From Bartonella sp. M0283 (GTDB lineage Bacteria > Pseudomonadota > Alphaproteobacteria > Rhizobiales > Rhizobiaceae), in the NCBI RefSeq assembly GCF_016100455.1, contig NZ_JACFSK010000001.1, positions 682,001-746,000 of the forward strand: a stretch of 64,000 bases of DNA, given 5' to 3'. The notes beneath the pieces are model-generated. The model saw nothing but the letters and a program-made list of their open reading frames with translations. It made no database searches and had not been told where the DNA came from. Position 1 is the stretch's first letter. Every line of letters starts with the position of its first letter. The position numbers and the translations under genes were made by a program. This document shows, piece after piece, positions 30,401-38,902 of this stretch.

Positions 30401-31190
30401 TTATTTGAAAGACGTAAAAACGCTCACAGAAACCGGAAAAACCGCAAAAGAGGCGGAAAGAGAAGCCGGTTTTCGTGTTTTTGGCGCTCGTCCGGGTGTT
30501 TATGGAACCGGCGTTCAGGAGCTTCTCGACAAGGGCGAATGGAACGACCGTAACGACCTTGGCAAAGCCTGGATTGCCCATTCTTCTTTTGCTTACGGTA
30601 AGGAAGACGGGGTGGCTGCACAAAATATGCTTGAAAACCGGCTTCATCATATCAATGCCGTTGTCCAAAATCAGGATAATCGCGAACATGATCTTCTCGA
30701 TTCCGGTGAATATTATGCTTTTGAAGGGGGCATGGCTTCGGCAGTTGCCGATAAGCAGGGGGCCTTTCCGAAAGTCTATCATAATGATATGTCGCGTCCC
30801 GAACGGCCGATGATAAAAACATTGCAGGAAGAAATCGGGCGGACACTCCGCGGGCGTGCCGTTAATCCGAAATGGATAGAAGGGGTCATGCGCCACGGCT
30901 TTAAAGGTGCGGTCGAAATGGCTGCAACTGTCGATTATCTCTTTGCTTTTTCGGCTACAACAAATGCCGTATCCAACGAACAATTCGAAGCGATTTATAA
31001 TGCCTATATTGACGATGAGACGGTGCGGAATTTTTTAATCGGGAACAATCCTGCAGCTCTAAGAGAAATGGCACATAAACTTGAACAGGCAATCCGGAGA
31101 GAGTTGTGGAAACCACGCTCCAATTCTGCTTTGTTTGAACTGGAAGAACTACAGAAAGGCTCGATAACATGGACGCCAAGGAAAAGCTGA
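27441..31190 (+). CDS. cobN: Cobaltochelatase subunit CobN
   Basis: The large, porphyrin-binding subunit of the aerobic ATP-dependent cobalt chelatase, inserting Co2+ into hydrogenobyrinic acid a,c-diamide. 1249 aa, with characteristic blocks VAIVMANYPGGDGRLGHGVGLDTP, HMGKHGNLEWLPGKA, a DPRRLVKLKGEI helix region, and the C-terminal FEGGMASAV and VNPKWIEGVMRHGFKGA. The partner AAA+ subunits (chelatase CobS/CobT, unrelated to the cobS/cobT at 61-63 kb) are not in this window. cobO starts 22 nt inside its 3' end. Confidence 0.97.
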   Translation: MHLLLAQKGTIAEQDKAIDLGQSPADVIFLSAADTELASLSVAKAALKKTTSSLRLVNLLSLSHPMSVDTYVEKTASYAKLIVLRVIGGESYWPYGLQVLHSLALEKNIKLVVLPGDDKVDENLQKFSTVAEEDCHNLWHYLIEASAQNMRSFLEYCDYLLGRHEKPVEAVPLMKAGLWSPDDPPLTVDDLVNRHNATHKPVVAICFYRALVQSGQTASVEALIDALQKRGLIALPIFVSSLKDELSVAIVDSIFDRLSPDIVLNATGFAVSNGHTGRKPTVLEKRGAMVLQVVFAGSSKEQWEKDGRGLTARDLAMNVALPEVDGRVFTRAVSFKSAVEYDDETECNVVVHKPLKDRVDFVAELTKNWVRLRNKKPHERHVAIVMANYPGGDGRLGHGVGLDTPAAMIVTLNAMKSQGYEIENIPENGNELMRLMIEGPTNEGVKGRIVRTALSLSLYKKFFQSLDKKIQDEVTARWGVPEDDAYVVDNGLALPVLMLGETVVGLQPERAFGMDAKQVYHAPDIVPTHHYLAFYFWLRFVYKADAIIHMGKHGNLEWLPGKALALSNHCYPEIALGPMPHIYPFIVNDPGEGTQAKRRSSAVIIDHLTPPLTRAESYGPLKDLEGLVDEYYEASGVDPRRLVKLKGEILDLVRLTGLNHDAGIEDHDSDDLALEKLDAFLCDLKELQIRDGLHIFGKAPSGEQLENLLVATARVPRGEGENGSLHRAIADDLGLAFDPLDCVFSEKWQGEKPEILKGMTDSLWRTKGDTVERIELLALALVSGKITLPQNFRKTAPILKNIEETLRPLILSCGKAEIDGLLTALDGHFVEPGPSGAPTRGRPDVFPTGRNFFSVDTRAVPTQSAWQLGKKSAELLIIRYVQDHGDWPKAFGLTAWGTANMRTGGDDIAQALALIGVKPLWDAASRRVTGVEVIPVALLGRPRVDVTLRISGFFRDAFPEQIALFDQAVRLVASLDEEEEDNPLHAHYLKDVKTLTETGKTAKEAEREAGFRVFGARPGVYGTGVQELLDKGEWNDRNDLGKAWIAHSSFAYGKEDGVAAQNMLENRLHHINAVVQNQDNREHDLLDSGEYYAFEGGMASAVADKQGAFPKVYHNDMSRPERPMIKTLQEEIGRTLRGRAVNPKWIEGVMRHGFKGAVEMAATVDYLFAFSATTNAVSNEQFEAIYNAYIDDETVRNFLIGNNPAALREMAHKLEQAIRRELWKPRSNSALFELEELQKGSITWTPRKS

Positions 31191-31795
31191 CGGAAGCGGA
31201 ATTGAATGCCCGTCATGCCGAAAAAATGAAAAAGAAAGAGGCCGCGCGCAAAAAAATAGAAGCCGGTAAAACCAAAGAAAAGGGTCTTCTCATTGTTCAT
31301 ACGGGAAAGGGCAAAGGCAAGACAACAGCCGCTTTCGGTATGGTTTTTCGTGCTCTCGGCCAGAATATGAAGGTTGGCGTTGTGCAATTTGTCAAGGGAT
31401 TGCGCCAAACCGGCGAGCGTACCGCACTTGAAAAATTTGGCGATCAGGTGCGCGTTTATGCCCATGGTGAAGGCTTCACATGGGAAACGCAGGATCGTGA
31501 AAAAGACATTGCCGAAGCGCGAAAAGCATGGGACATTGCCAAAGATATGATCCTCGACGACACTACGGATATGGTGCTTTGTGACGAGCTGAATATCGTA
31601 TTGCGCTATGATTATTTACCTTTGGAAGAAGTGCTTGACGTGCTATCCAAGCGACCTTTCATGAAGCATGTTATTATTACCGGTCGCAATGCACGAAATG
31701 AATTGATTGAAGCTGCCGATCTGGTAACAGAAATGGAATTGGTTAAACATCCGTTCCGTTCCGGCATAAAAGGACAGAAGGGGATTGAATTCTGA
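31169..31795 (+). CDS. cobO: Cob(I)yrinic acid a,c-diamide adenosyltransferase
   Basis: Transfers the 5'-deoxyadenosyl group from ATP to reduced cobalt (BtuR/CobO type). An N-terminal charged helix (residues 1-37) precedes the P-loop VHTGKGKGKTTAAFGM, and RQTGERTAL, LCDELNIVLRYDYLPLEEV and VIITGRNA follow. 208 aa. It starts inside the end of cobN and its stop overlaps the next ATG (TGATG), so it is translationally coupled on both sides. Confidence 0.96.
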   Translation: MDAKEKLTEAELNARHAEKMKKKEAARKKIEAGKTKEKGLLIVHTGKGKGKTTAAFGMVFRALGQNMKVGVVQFVKGLRQTGERTALEKFGDQVRVYAHGEGFTWETQDREKDIAEARKAWDIAKDMILDDTTDMVLCDELNIVLRYDYLPLEEVLDVLSKRPFMKHVIITGRNARNELIEAADLVTEMELVKHPFRSGIKGQKGIEF

Positions 31796-32223
31796 TGACC
31801 GCTACCTGGCAGTTCTGGGCATTTCTTTCAGCAATTTTTGCAGCTTTAACCGCTATTTTCGCAAAAGTCGGTATAAGCGGTATCAATTCCGATTTTGCCA
31901 CTTTGATAAGAACAATTGTTATTATTGCCGCATTATGTCTGTTTTTAAGCATCACCGGACAATGGCAACGTCCGGGAGCCATTCCGGCAAAATCCTGGGT
32001 TTTCCTTGTTTTATCGGGACTTGCCACGGGTGCTTCATGGCTTGCCTATTTTCGCGCTCTGCAATTGGGAGATGCTTCCCATGTTGCTCCGATAGACAAA
32101 TTATCTGTTATCTTTGTTGCCATTTTCGGCGTTGCTTTTCTTGGTGAAAAACTGACAGCCATCAATTGGACCGGCGTCGTCCTGATCGGCGCGGGCGTTA
32201 TTTTGCTCGCATTAAAATTTTAG
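31795..32223 (+). CDS. Small EamA/DMT-family membrane protein
   Basis: A 142-aa protein of about five membrane helices matching a single EamA repeat, half the size of a ten-helix DMT transporter, so it would need to dimerise. The C-terminal APIDKLSVIFVAIFGVAFLGE and the W-TGVVLIGAGVILLAL end are typical. Its ATG overlaps the cobO stop, so it belongs to the cob operon. A role in moving cobalt, a precursor or a corrinoid is a guess from context only. A terminator follows. Confidence 0.85.
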   Translation: MTATWQFWAFLSAIFAALTAIFAKVGISGINSDFATLIRTIVIIAALCLFLSITGQWQRPGAIPAKSWVFLVLSGLATGASWLAYFRALQLGDASHVAPIDKLSVIFVAIFGVAFLGEKLTAINWTGVVLIGAGVILLALKF

Positions 32224-32247
32224 ACGAGCATAATTGTTCAATTTTTA

Positions 32248-32285
32248 AAGCCGGTTCGGCAGCTTTGTGCGAACCGGTTTTTCTT
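32248..32285 (+). terminator. Intrinsic terminator after the cobP-EamA operon
   Basis: The 8-bp perfect stem ccggttcg / cgaaccgg (extendable with a few pairs) is followed by gtttttc. It also lies at the 3' side of the convergent TSUP gene. Confidence 0.85.
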
Positions 32286-32327
32286 TTAAGCTCTATTCCG
32301 GTATCTTAATGGACGGGCTTTTATCAC

Positions 32328-33116
32328 TCAAAGGTTTAGCCATTGCCGCAACGGATTGTCATGGGCTTGTAAGAGTTTATAGGCAAGAATAACGCATACA
32401 ATGACCAATAGCGGTTTTATGAGCTTGGCACCGGTTTTCATGGCGACGCGGGCGCCCATTTGCGCACCGATGAATTGGGCAATTCCCATAGCAATGCCGA
32501 TTTTTACATTGATCGAGCCCATGACAGCAAAGGTAAAAAAACCGCCGAGATTGGATGAAAAGTTCAACAATTTCGTATGGGCTGTCGCTTTAAGGATTCC
32601 AAAACCTGACAAAGAAACAAAGGCCAGCATATAGAAAGAGCCGGCACCCGGACCAAATATGCCGTCGTAAAAGCCGACAAGTGGCGCCATAGTCAGTGAA
32701 AAGATGATTGGTCGCATCCGCTCCTGTTTATCAATGTCGTTGAGGTTCGGCTTGAATGCGAAATAACAGGCGACAATAATGAGCAGAACGGGCAGGAATG
32801 CCTGAAATAATTTGACAGGAATAAGGGTTGCAACCAATGCGCCGATAATGCTTCCGATAAACGCCATGGCGGCCTGAAGGATTTGTTTCCGGATATTGAC
32901 TTGTCCACCACGGGCATAGGCGACCATTGCAGAAAATGACCCGAAAAGTCCCTGCAACTTGTTTGTACCCAATGTTTCGACAGGTGGAAGGCCTGAAAGC
33001 ATCAGGGCAGGGATGGTGATAAGGCCACCGCCACCGGCAATCGAATCTATAAAACCGGCAAGCAAACCGGCAAAAATTAAAATCAGGACAGTCGGGTCAA
33101 AAAGGAATTCCAGCAT
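32328..33116 (-). CDS. TSUP (TauE/SafE) family membrane transporter
   Basis: A 262-aa integral membrane protein with two homologous halves. The first carries AGLLAGFIDSIAGGGGLITIPALM and the second LVGFYDGIFGPGAGSFYMLAF, the paired motifs of the TSUP family, whose members export sulfite, sulfoacetate and other organosulfur anions. Substrate here is unknown. It is reversed within the cobalamin cluster and is not part of a cob transcript. Transcribed divergently from the TerB-like gene. Confidence 0.9.
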   Translation of the reverse strand: MLEFLFDPTVLILIFAGLLAGFIDSIAGGGGLITIPALMLSGLPPVETLGTNKLQGLFGSFSAMVAYARGGQVNIRKQILQAAMAFIGSIIGALVATLIPVKLFQAFLPVLLIIVACYFAFKPNLNDIDKQERMRPIIFSLTMAPLVGFYDGIFGPGAGSFYMLAFVSLSGFGILKATAHTKLLNFSSNLGGFFTFAVMGSINVKIGIAMGIAQFIGAQMGARVAMKTGAKLIKPLLVIVCVILAYKLLQAHDNPLRQWLNL

Positions 33117-33275
33117 TGGCGAATATTACCTGAACAGAATAGAATAAGGAATAATAGAATAATTTCGATAAAGAAACGTCAAACGTTGCATTCATGCACT
33201 TGTGTTTTTTGTGCAATATTGGCAAGCTCTACTTTTAGTTCAGCTCTTCTAACGTGGCAAGAAGCGGAGTTTCGC

Positions 33276-33713
33276 ATGTTTGACAGCATAGCAAATTATT
33301 TTTCCCGTCATAATTCGGTTCGTAAAGTGGCCGAAAATCCGGCAACCGCGGCCGAACTTCTCTTGCTCATCCATTTAGGCTTTGCCGACGGCAAACATAC
33401 ACCAAGCGAAACTGCCGCTTTTTCAAAAATTGCCGAACAACAATTCGGCGTATCTCCCGATGCTTTGCCGGATGTCATCAAATATCTTTATGATTATGGC
33501 TATGAAACAACAACCGGTCAGGCTGCAGCTCTCTTTGGCGAATTGGCGCCCGACCGGCGTATTGCACTTATCGAAAATTTGATGACAATTGCCGCTGCCG
33601 ATAATCATGTCGATGCTGATGAAGTTGCGCTCATCCATCGGATAGCAGCCATTCTCGGTGTTCCTTTACAAGAGGTGGAGCGGATTTATAACACCGTCAA
33701 AAGACGCGCTTGA
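33276..33713 (+). CDS. TerB-like (tellurite-resistance family) protein
   Basis: A 145-aa all-helical TerB/DjlA-type domain protein. Helices carry LLLLIHLGFADGKHTPSE and AAADNHVDADEVALIHRIA, two copies of the acidic TerB helix motif (A-x-D-G/N-x-x-x-x-x-E) thought to bind metal. I start at 33276 (MFDSIANYF) with GCGGAG 6 nt upstream, not at the frame beginning 30 codons earlier. The stop overlaps the region where cobE begins, so it is probably co-translated with cobE and cobM. What it does in a cobalamin operon is unknown. Confidence 0.85.
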   Translation: MFDSIANYFSRHNSVRKVAENPATAAELLLLIHLGFADGKHTPSETAAFSKIAEQQFGVSPDALPDVIKYLYDYGYETTTGQAAALFGELAPDRRIALIENLMTIAAADNHVDADEVALIHRIAAILGVPLQEVERIYNTVKRRA

Positions 33714-33727
33714 AGGCAAAAACGGAT

Positions 33728-34114
33728 ATGGTCAATAGAAGCTCTATGCCGGTTTTTGTGGGCATAGGCATTTCGTCATCTGCCACAATGGGCGACATGG
33801 AAGAAGCTCTCGAAACTCTCGAAAAATGGAATATTGCGGCTTTTTCAACGCTTGACGGTAAACAATCCAATCGTCTGATTTTAAGCGCTTTGCAACGTCT
33901 TGCTGTTCCTCTCGTTACATTTTCGTCTGAAGAGTTGGAGACAATGACTTGCTTTCTGAAGAACCCTTCCGATATTGTTTTTCAATATACGGGCTGCCAT
34001 GGCGTTGCAGAAGCGGCGGCTTTGGCGGCTTCAGGTAAAGGTGGTATTTTGCTCGTTGAAAAGACAAAAATCGGTGGTCTTACCATTGCTGTGGCAGGAC
34101 GGAAGGAAGAATGA
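33728..34114 (+). CDS. cobE: Cobalamin biosynthesis protein CobE
   Basis: Homologue of Pseudomonas denitrificans CobE and of the C-terminal domain of CbiG. Its exact function in the aerobic pathway is not settled. Visible motifs are VFVGIGISSSATMGDMEEAL, the VPLVTFSSEEL segment, and GCHGVAEAAAL near residue 95. The start is uncertain: TTG 33710 overlaps the TerB stop, ATG 33728 is in frame, and ATG 33746 begins the conserved domain. cobM overlaps its end by 4 nt. Confidence 0.88.
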   Translation: MVNRSSMPVFVGIGISSSATMGDMEEALETLEKWNIAAFSTLDGKQSNRLILSALQRLAVPLVTFSSEELETMTCFLKNPSDIVFQYTGCHGVAEAAALAASGKGGILLVEKTKIGGLTIAVAGRKEE

Positions 34115-34878
34115 CAGTATATTTTATTGGCGCAGGTCCGGGGGCATATGATCTCATCACCGTGCGCGGGCTCAATCTCATAAAACGTTGTCCGGTCTGC
34201 CTTTATGCAGGCTCTCTTCTTTCGGAAGAATTGATTGCCGAAATTCCTCAGGAAGCGCGACGCGTCAATACCGGTCATCTTGATCTTGATGCCATTGTCG
34301 AAGAATTTGTCAAAGCGGAAAAAGAGGGGAAGGATGTTGCAAGGCTTCATTCCGGCGACCCTTCGATCTATAGCGCAATAGCCGAACAGATGGCAGCGCT
34401 CGACAAGCTTGCAATCAATTACGAGGTGGTGCCGGGGGTTGCTTCCTATGCGGCGGCAGCAGCAGCCATGAAGCAGGAATTGACACTTCCAAAGCTAAAC
34501 CAGTCGGTCATTTTGACACGGACATCGGTCAATTCTTCACCCATGCCGGAACTTGAGACATTGTCAAATCTCGGACAAGCAAAAGCGACAATGGCAATTC
34601 ATCTTTCGGCAAAAAATATTGCTGCAATCCAGAAAGAATTATTGCCGATTTACGGGGCCGATTGCCCCGTCATTGTTGCCTATCACGTAAGCTGGCCGGA
34701 CGAAAAAATCATTTCAGGCACGCTTGCCGATATTCATGAAAAGATAGCGCAAGAAAAAATAGAAAAAACCGCAATTATCTTTGTCGGAAAAGCACTTCGT
34801 CCGGAAAAGCTTAGCCGTTCGTCTCTTTATGCTTTTCCGCACGGTCCGCTTGGCAAAACGTCCGCACCAAGTCGATAA
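34111..34878 (+). CDS. cobM: Precorrin-4 C11-methyltransferase
   Basis: Methylates C11 of precorrin-4 with SAM. N-terminal VYFIGAGPGAYDLITVRG (SAM pocket), YAGSLL, the LHSGDPSIYSAIAEQM strand-helix and the VVPGVASYAAAAA segment identify the CobM/CbiF family. 255 aa. It starts within the cobE stop. Its last 68 nt overlap the 3' end of cobK on the opposite strand, so the two genes share coding sequence for about 22 codons each. Confidence 0.95.
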   Translation: MTVYFIGAGPGAYDLITVRGLNLIKRCPVCLYAGSLLSEELIAEIPQEARRVNTGHLDLDAIVEEFVKAEKEGKDVARLHSGDPSIYSAIAEQMAALDKLAINYEVVPGVASYAAAAAAMKQELTLPKLNQSVILTRTSVNSSPMPELETLSNLGQAKATMAIHLSAKNIAAIQKELLPIYGADCPVIVAYHVSWPDEKIISGTLADIHEKIAQEKIEKTAIIFVGKALRPEKLSRSSLYAFPHGPLGKTSAPSR

Positions 34879-35590
34879 CATCTTTTTCCGCACTCAATGT
34901 GACGACATCGGGCAGGGGCTTTCTGGTAATCATAATCACCGGCAGGCCGAGTTTGCGCGCAGCCTTCAACTTTGGAAAAGAGGCAGTCCCACCGGAATTT
35001 CTGCACACAAGACAATCAAAATGACGGTTGACGAGAAAGTCATATTCTTCTTTTTCATTTTCCGGTTTACCAAGCACAATTTCTATATTGGCTTCGGGAA
35101 CAAAATTTTCCGGTTGCTCGACCATACGCGCGACAAATGAAACATCTTTACGCACCAGAAATTCATTGACGTGTTGGCGCCCGATGGCGAGGAAGCAGCG
35201 GCTATTTAAAGGAATAGCCGTAACAGCTTCCGCTATATTATTCACTGTCAGCCACTTGTCTTCTTTCCCTGCTTGCCAGAGCGGACGCTCGAACCGGATA
35301 TAATCGATTTTTTTAGCGCGCGCTGCCCGCCAGGCATGATCGGTCATTGTTTCAGCGAAAGGATGGGTTGCGTCAACAATAAGCCCTATATTTTCCTTTT
35401 TGATTGTATCGATAAGCCCGTCAATGCCGCCAAACCCGCCAATGCGATATCGCCCCGCGGGAATTTTCGGATGCGATGTACGGCCAGCGAGAGACGAAAG
35501 AACCGGATAGTCCTCTTCGGCAAATTTTTCTGCAAGAGCATAGGCTTCGCTGGTGCCACCCAATAATAAAACTGTCCTACCTTCTCGCAA
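34811..35590 (-). CDS. cobK: Precorrin-6A reductase
   Basis: NADPH-dependent reduction of precorrin-6A (CobK/CbiJ). N-terminal VLLLGGTSEAYALAEKF dinucleotide-type fold, LIVDATHPFAETM, YIRFERPLW, and the CRNSGGTASFPKLKAA C-terminal motif are clear. 259 aa. TTG start at 35590 with GGAAA upstream; the start lies 14 nt inside the end of cbiD, so the two are translationally coupled. The 3' end overlaps cobM by 68 nt. Confidence 0.94.
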   Translation of the reverse strand: MREGRTVLLLGGTSEAYALAEKFAEEDYPVLSSLAGRTSHPKIPAGRYRIGGFGGIDGLIDTIKKENIGLIVDATHPFAETMTDHAWRAARAKKIDYIRFERPLWQAGKEDKWLTVNNIAEAVTAIPLNSRCFLAIGRQHVNEFLVRKDVSFVARMVEQPENFVPEANIEIVLGKPENEKEEYDFLVNRHFDCLVCRNSGGTASFPKLKAARKLGLPVIMITRKPLPDVVTLSAEKDVIDLVRTFCQADRAEKHKETNG

Positions 35591-36680
35591 GAATATTTCC
35601 CTTTCTATCGGTCACAATGATTTCGACCGATACCGGCGCATCCCTTAATGTTTCTTCAGCAATATGTTTTGCCTGAAGCGCAATAGGGGTAGCAATATCA
35701 ATTCCTTCTTTTGTAGCAATATCAAGAACTTCTTTTGCAGTGTTCGCATTTTCGATGAAGTTCTTGAGAGATTGGTTTAAGCCGGCATTCTTTGCAACAT
35801 TCCACAAAAATGTCTTGTCGACTTGAGAGCGGGAAGAATGAAGGTCCATTTCCCCTTGCGCGAGCTTTGTCAGTTTTGCAAAACCACCGGCAATTGTCAG
35901 TTTATCAATCGGGTGGTGCCGCAAATATTTTAACACAGCACCGACAAAGTCCCCCATATCCAGTATGGCATAGTCAGGAAGGTGATAGATTGCCTGTGCC
36001 GCATCTTCCGAAGTCGCTCCGGTTGCACCAAGAACATGGCTTGCCCCTTCTGCACGAGCGACATCAATACCGCTATGAATAGAATGGATCCATGCCGAGC
36101 ATGAGAACGGGTGAACAATACCGGTTGTACCGAGAATGGAGATGCCGCCCAGAATGCCAAGGCGCGGATTCCATGTTTTGAGCGCGATATTTTCGCCATC
36201 CGGTACCGAAATTGTAATGACGAGATCTTGCGGAAAAGAATATTTGTCACAAATTTCCTTGCAAACCTCGCTCATCATGCGGCGTGGAACGGGGTTGATG
36301 GCCGCTTCTCCGACATCAAGTGGCAAACCCGGTCTTGTAACAGTTCCAACACCTTTTCCGGCTTTGAATATAATTCCGCTGTTTGGAGAGGCTGGGGTGA
36401 CAGTTGCAATAATGGTCGCCTTGTCTGTTACATCGGGATCATCACCTGCATCTTTGATAATTCCCGCTGTCGCCTGATTTTCTCCAAGACTTTTGAGAGA
36501 AAGCGCAAATTGAGGCATTTGCCCTCTAGGCAATCTTATCTCCACGGGATCGGGAAAAGCACCGGTAATGAGAGCAGTAAGCGCTGCCTTGGTTGCAGCG
36601 GTAGCGCAGGCGCCTGTTGTCCAGCCCAAGCGAAGGGGACCTTCCGGTTTGCATTTCAATGTGCTTTGCAAGTCTGCCAT
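35577..36680 (-). CDS. cbiD: Cobalt-precorrin-5B (C1)-methyltransferase
   Basis: The C1-methyltransferase of the anaerobic pathway, 367 aa. RLGWTTGACATAATKAAL at the N-terminus, KDAGDDPDVTDKATIIATV, GKGVGTVTRPGL, NPVPRRMM and GILGGISILGTTGIV are the family signature blocks. In organisms with CobE, CobK and CobN this gene replaces cobF, whose product removes the acetyl and methylates C1 in P. denitrificans. It is cotranscribed with cobK and divergent from cobA. Confidence 0.95.
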   Translation of the reverse strand: MADLQSTLKCKPEGPLRLGWTTGACATAATKAALTALITGAFPDPVEIRLPRGQMPQFALSLKSLGENQATAGIIKDAGDDPDVTDKATIIATVTPASPNSGIIFKAGKGVGTVTRPGLPLDVGEAAINPVPRRMMSEVCKEICDKYSFPQDLVITISVPDGENIALKTWNPRLGILGGISILGTTGIVHPFSCSAWIHSIHSGIDVARAEGASHVLGATGATSEDAAQAIYHLPDYAILDMGDFVGAVLKYLRHHPIDKLTIAGGFAKLTKLAQGEMDLHSSRSQVDKTFLWNVAKNAGLNQSLKNFIENANTAKEVLDIATKEGIDIATPIALQAKHIAEETLRDAPVSVEIIVTDRKGNILARR

Positions 36681-36797
36681 TTTGACAATATTTCTTGAAA
36701 ATTAAACGTTTACAGTGGTTGGAAACTGCACAATAGATAACACATATAATGCATTGATTCTTGATTTCTATAGATTTTACCATCAAAAGGACCCGAA

Positions 36798-37607
36798 ATG
36801 ACGGCAGATTTGCCATTCAAATTGCCACAGTTCATTGCCGGGCATGTGTGGTTGGTGGGCGCGGGGCCAGGTGACCCCGGACTTCTCACACTCCATTGTG
36901 TCAATGCACTTAAACAGGCAGACCACATCCTTTATGATGCGCTGGTCGATCATTCGTGCCTTGAGCTCGCAAAACAAGGCGCAATTTTAGAATTTGCCGG
37001 AAAACGCGGTGGCAAACCCTCGCTTAAACAGCAGGAAATCACCGACCGCATGATTTGCCTTGCCAGAGAAGGAAAACGGGTTTTGCGTTTGAAAGGCGGT
37101 GATCCTTTCGTGTTCGGCCGTGGGGGGGAAGAGGCGCTAGCCTTGATCGAAGCGCATATTCCTTTTCGCGTTTTTCCCGGAATAACAGCAGGAATAGCAG
37201 GCCCTGCCTATGCAGGTATTCCGGTTACACATCGCTCTATCAATCACAGTGTATTATTTTTAACCGGTCATGATGCTGACGGAACAGTGCCCAAATCTTT
37301 TGACTGGAAAGCAATTTCCCGCGCCGCACCGGTTCTTGTGTTTTATATGGCGATGAAACATATTGACGAAATCGCCGATGACCTTATGAAGGGTGGGCGC
37401 AAGAGTGACGAACCGGTCATGTTCATCACCCATGCGACCACCTCCAATCAGCGGATTTATAAAACCGAACTTGGGCATATAAAACAAACAATCAAAGAAC
37501 ATGACATCGAACCGCCAACAATTGTTGTCGTTGGTAAAGTTGTTTCTCTTTCCGAAAAACTTGCTCCAAATATTGTTACAGACGAATTGGATAACAGATC
37601 ATTATGA
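36798..37607 (+). CDS. cobA: Uroporphyrinogen-III C-methyltransferase (SUMT)
   Basis: Doubly methylates uroporphyrinogen III to precorrin-2, the entry to corrinoid synthesis. VWLVGAGPGDPGLLTLHCVN at the N-terminus, YDALVDHSCLEL, GKRGGKPSLKQQEI, RLKGGDPFVFGRGGEEA and FPGITAGIAGPAYAGIPVTHR are all typical. 269 aa, i.e. the single-domain CobA, not the siroheme CysG fusion. AAAAGGA precedes the ATG. It overlaps cobB by 4 nt (ATGA). Confidence 0.97.
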   Translation: MTADLPFKLPQFIAGHVWLVGAGPGDPGLLTLHCVNALKQADHILYDALVDHSCLELAKQGAILEFAGKRGGKPSLKQQEITDRMICLAREGKRVLRLKGGDPFVFGRGGEEALALIEAHIPFRVFPGITAGIAGPAYAGIPVTHRSINHSVLFLTGHDADGTVPKSFDWKAISRAAPVLVFYMAMKHIDEIADDLMKGGRKSDEPVMFITHATTSNQRIYKTELGHIKQTIKEHDIEPPTIVVVGKVVSLSEKLAPNIVTDELDNRSL

Positions 37608-38902
37608 ATGGCTTTATGGTGAGCGCTGCCAATTCGGGAGCCGGTAAAACTGTTATCACTCTGGCATTGATGCGAGCCCTGAAAGAAATGGGATTAGCCG
37701 TGGTCCCACGAAAAGCAGGGCCCGACTTTATAGATCCCGCATTTCATAAAGCGGCAACAGGCGAGGATAGTTATAATCTCGATTGTTGGGCAATGCGCGA
37801 TGCGCTCATAAAGAATATCAATTTTACCGACACTTCGGAGCAGAAGTTTTTTGTGGTCGAAGGTATGATGGGACTTTTCGACGGCGCCATTAACGGCAAG
37901 GGTTCGTCTGCCGAACTTGCCCGATTGTTGGATTTGCCGGTATTTTTTGTCGTTGATGTAACAAGCCAATCACATTCGGTCGCGGCACTTGTCAAAGGTT
38001 TTGCCGAATTTATGCCGGGATTGCGTTTTGCCGGAATTATCCTCAATAAAATTGGAAGTCCCCGACATGAAGCTATGCTTCGCGCAGCCTTGCGACCGCT
38101 TGCTATTCCGGTGGTTGGCGCTGTCTACAGAAACAACGCGCTGACACTCCCCTCACGTCATTTGGGACTTGTTCAGGCTTCCGAAAGAGCAGATCTTTAT
38201 GATTTTATTGGAAAAGCAGCAGAAATCATTAAGGACAGCGTTGATCTCGAGGCGATGATCACATTATCGACTTCAAATCGGGTGAATGTTGCTAGTGCAA
38301 CGATTGATTATATTCCGCCACTTGGACAGCGTGTCGCGGTGAGCCGTGATGATGCTTTCCGTTTTTCTTATCCACATTTGCTTGATGGCTGGAGAAAAGC
38401 CGGTGCCGAAATCACATTCTTTTCGCCTTTGGCGAATGAAGTTCCGGATAAAGATTGTGATAGCGTTTATTTATGTGGTGGTTATCCGGAACTTTTTGCC
38501 GGAAAATTGGCAGCAGCAGAGAAGTTTAAAAAAGCCATGATTGATATGGCAAAAGCCGGAAAAACCATTTATGGCGAATGCGGTGGTTATATGACTTTGG
38601 GGGAAACATTGGAAGATAGCGAAGGGATTAAACACCCGATGCTTGGTTTGTTGCCATTGAATACCAGCTTCAAACAGAAGAAATTGCATTTAGGCTATCG
38701 CCGTTTGGTTCCAGAAGGGGAGTTTTTTGGAAAAACCCGCTTTCGGGGCCATGAATTCCATTATGCCTCCATTATAGACGAAAAAGTCGATAAACCACTT
38801 TTTAAAGCCTATGATGCGCTTGACAATTCTTTAGGTACAAGCGGAATGAGAATAAACAATGTTGCCGGCTCTTTTATTCATTTGATAGATATTGAAGGTT
38901 GA
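37604..38902 (+). CDS. cobB: Hydrogenobyrinic/cobyrinic acid a,c-diamide synthase
   Basis: Glutamine-dependent amidation of the a and c side chains. The N-terminal ATPase starts MVSAANSGAGKTVITLALM, then PRKAGPDFIDPAFHKAATG and EGMMGLFDGA; the C-terminal amidotransferase domain carries YLCGGYPELFAGKL and IYGECGGYMTLGE with its Cys. 432 aa. In the aerobic pathway the substrate is hydrogenobyrinic acid, in keeping with the late cobalt insertion implied by cobN. Coupled to cobA; 236 nt separate it from the MFS gene. Confidence 0.96.
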   Translation: MNGFMVSAANSGAGKTVITLALMRALKEMGLAVVPRKAGPDFIDPAFHKAATGEDSYNLDCWAMRDALIKNINFTDTSEQKFFVVEGMMGLFDGAINGKGSSAELARLLDLPVFFVVDVTSQSHSVAALVKGFAEFMPGLRFAGIILNKIGSPRHEAMLRAALRPLAIPVVGAVYRNNALTLPSRHLGLVQASERADLYDFIGKAAEIIKDSVDLEAMITLSTSNRVNVASATIDYIPPLGQRVAVSRDDAFRFSYPHLLDGWRKAGAEITFFSPLANEVPDKDCDSVYLCGGYPELFAGKLAAAEKFKKAMIDMAKAGKTIYGECGGYMTLGETLEDSEGIKHPMLGLLPLNTSFKQKKLHLGYRRLVPEGEFFGKTRFRGHEFHYASIIDEKVDKPLFKAYDALDNSLGTSGMRINNVAGSFIHLIDIEG

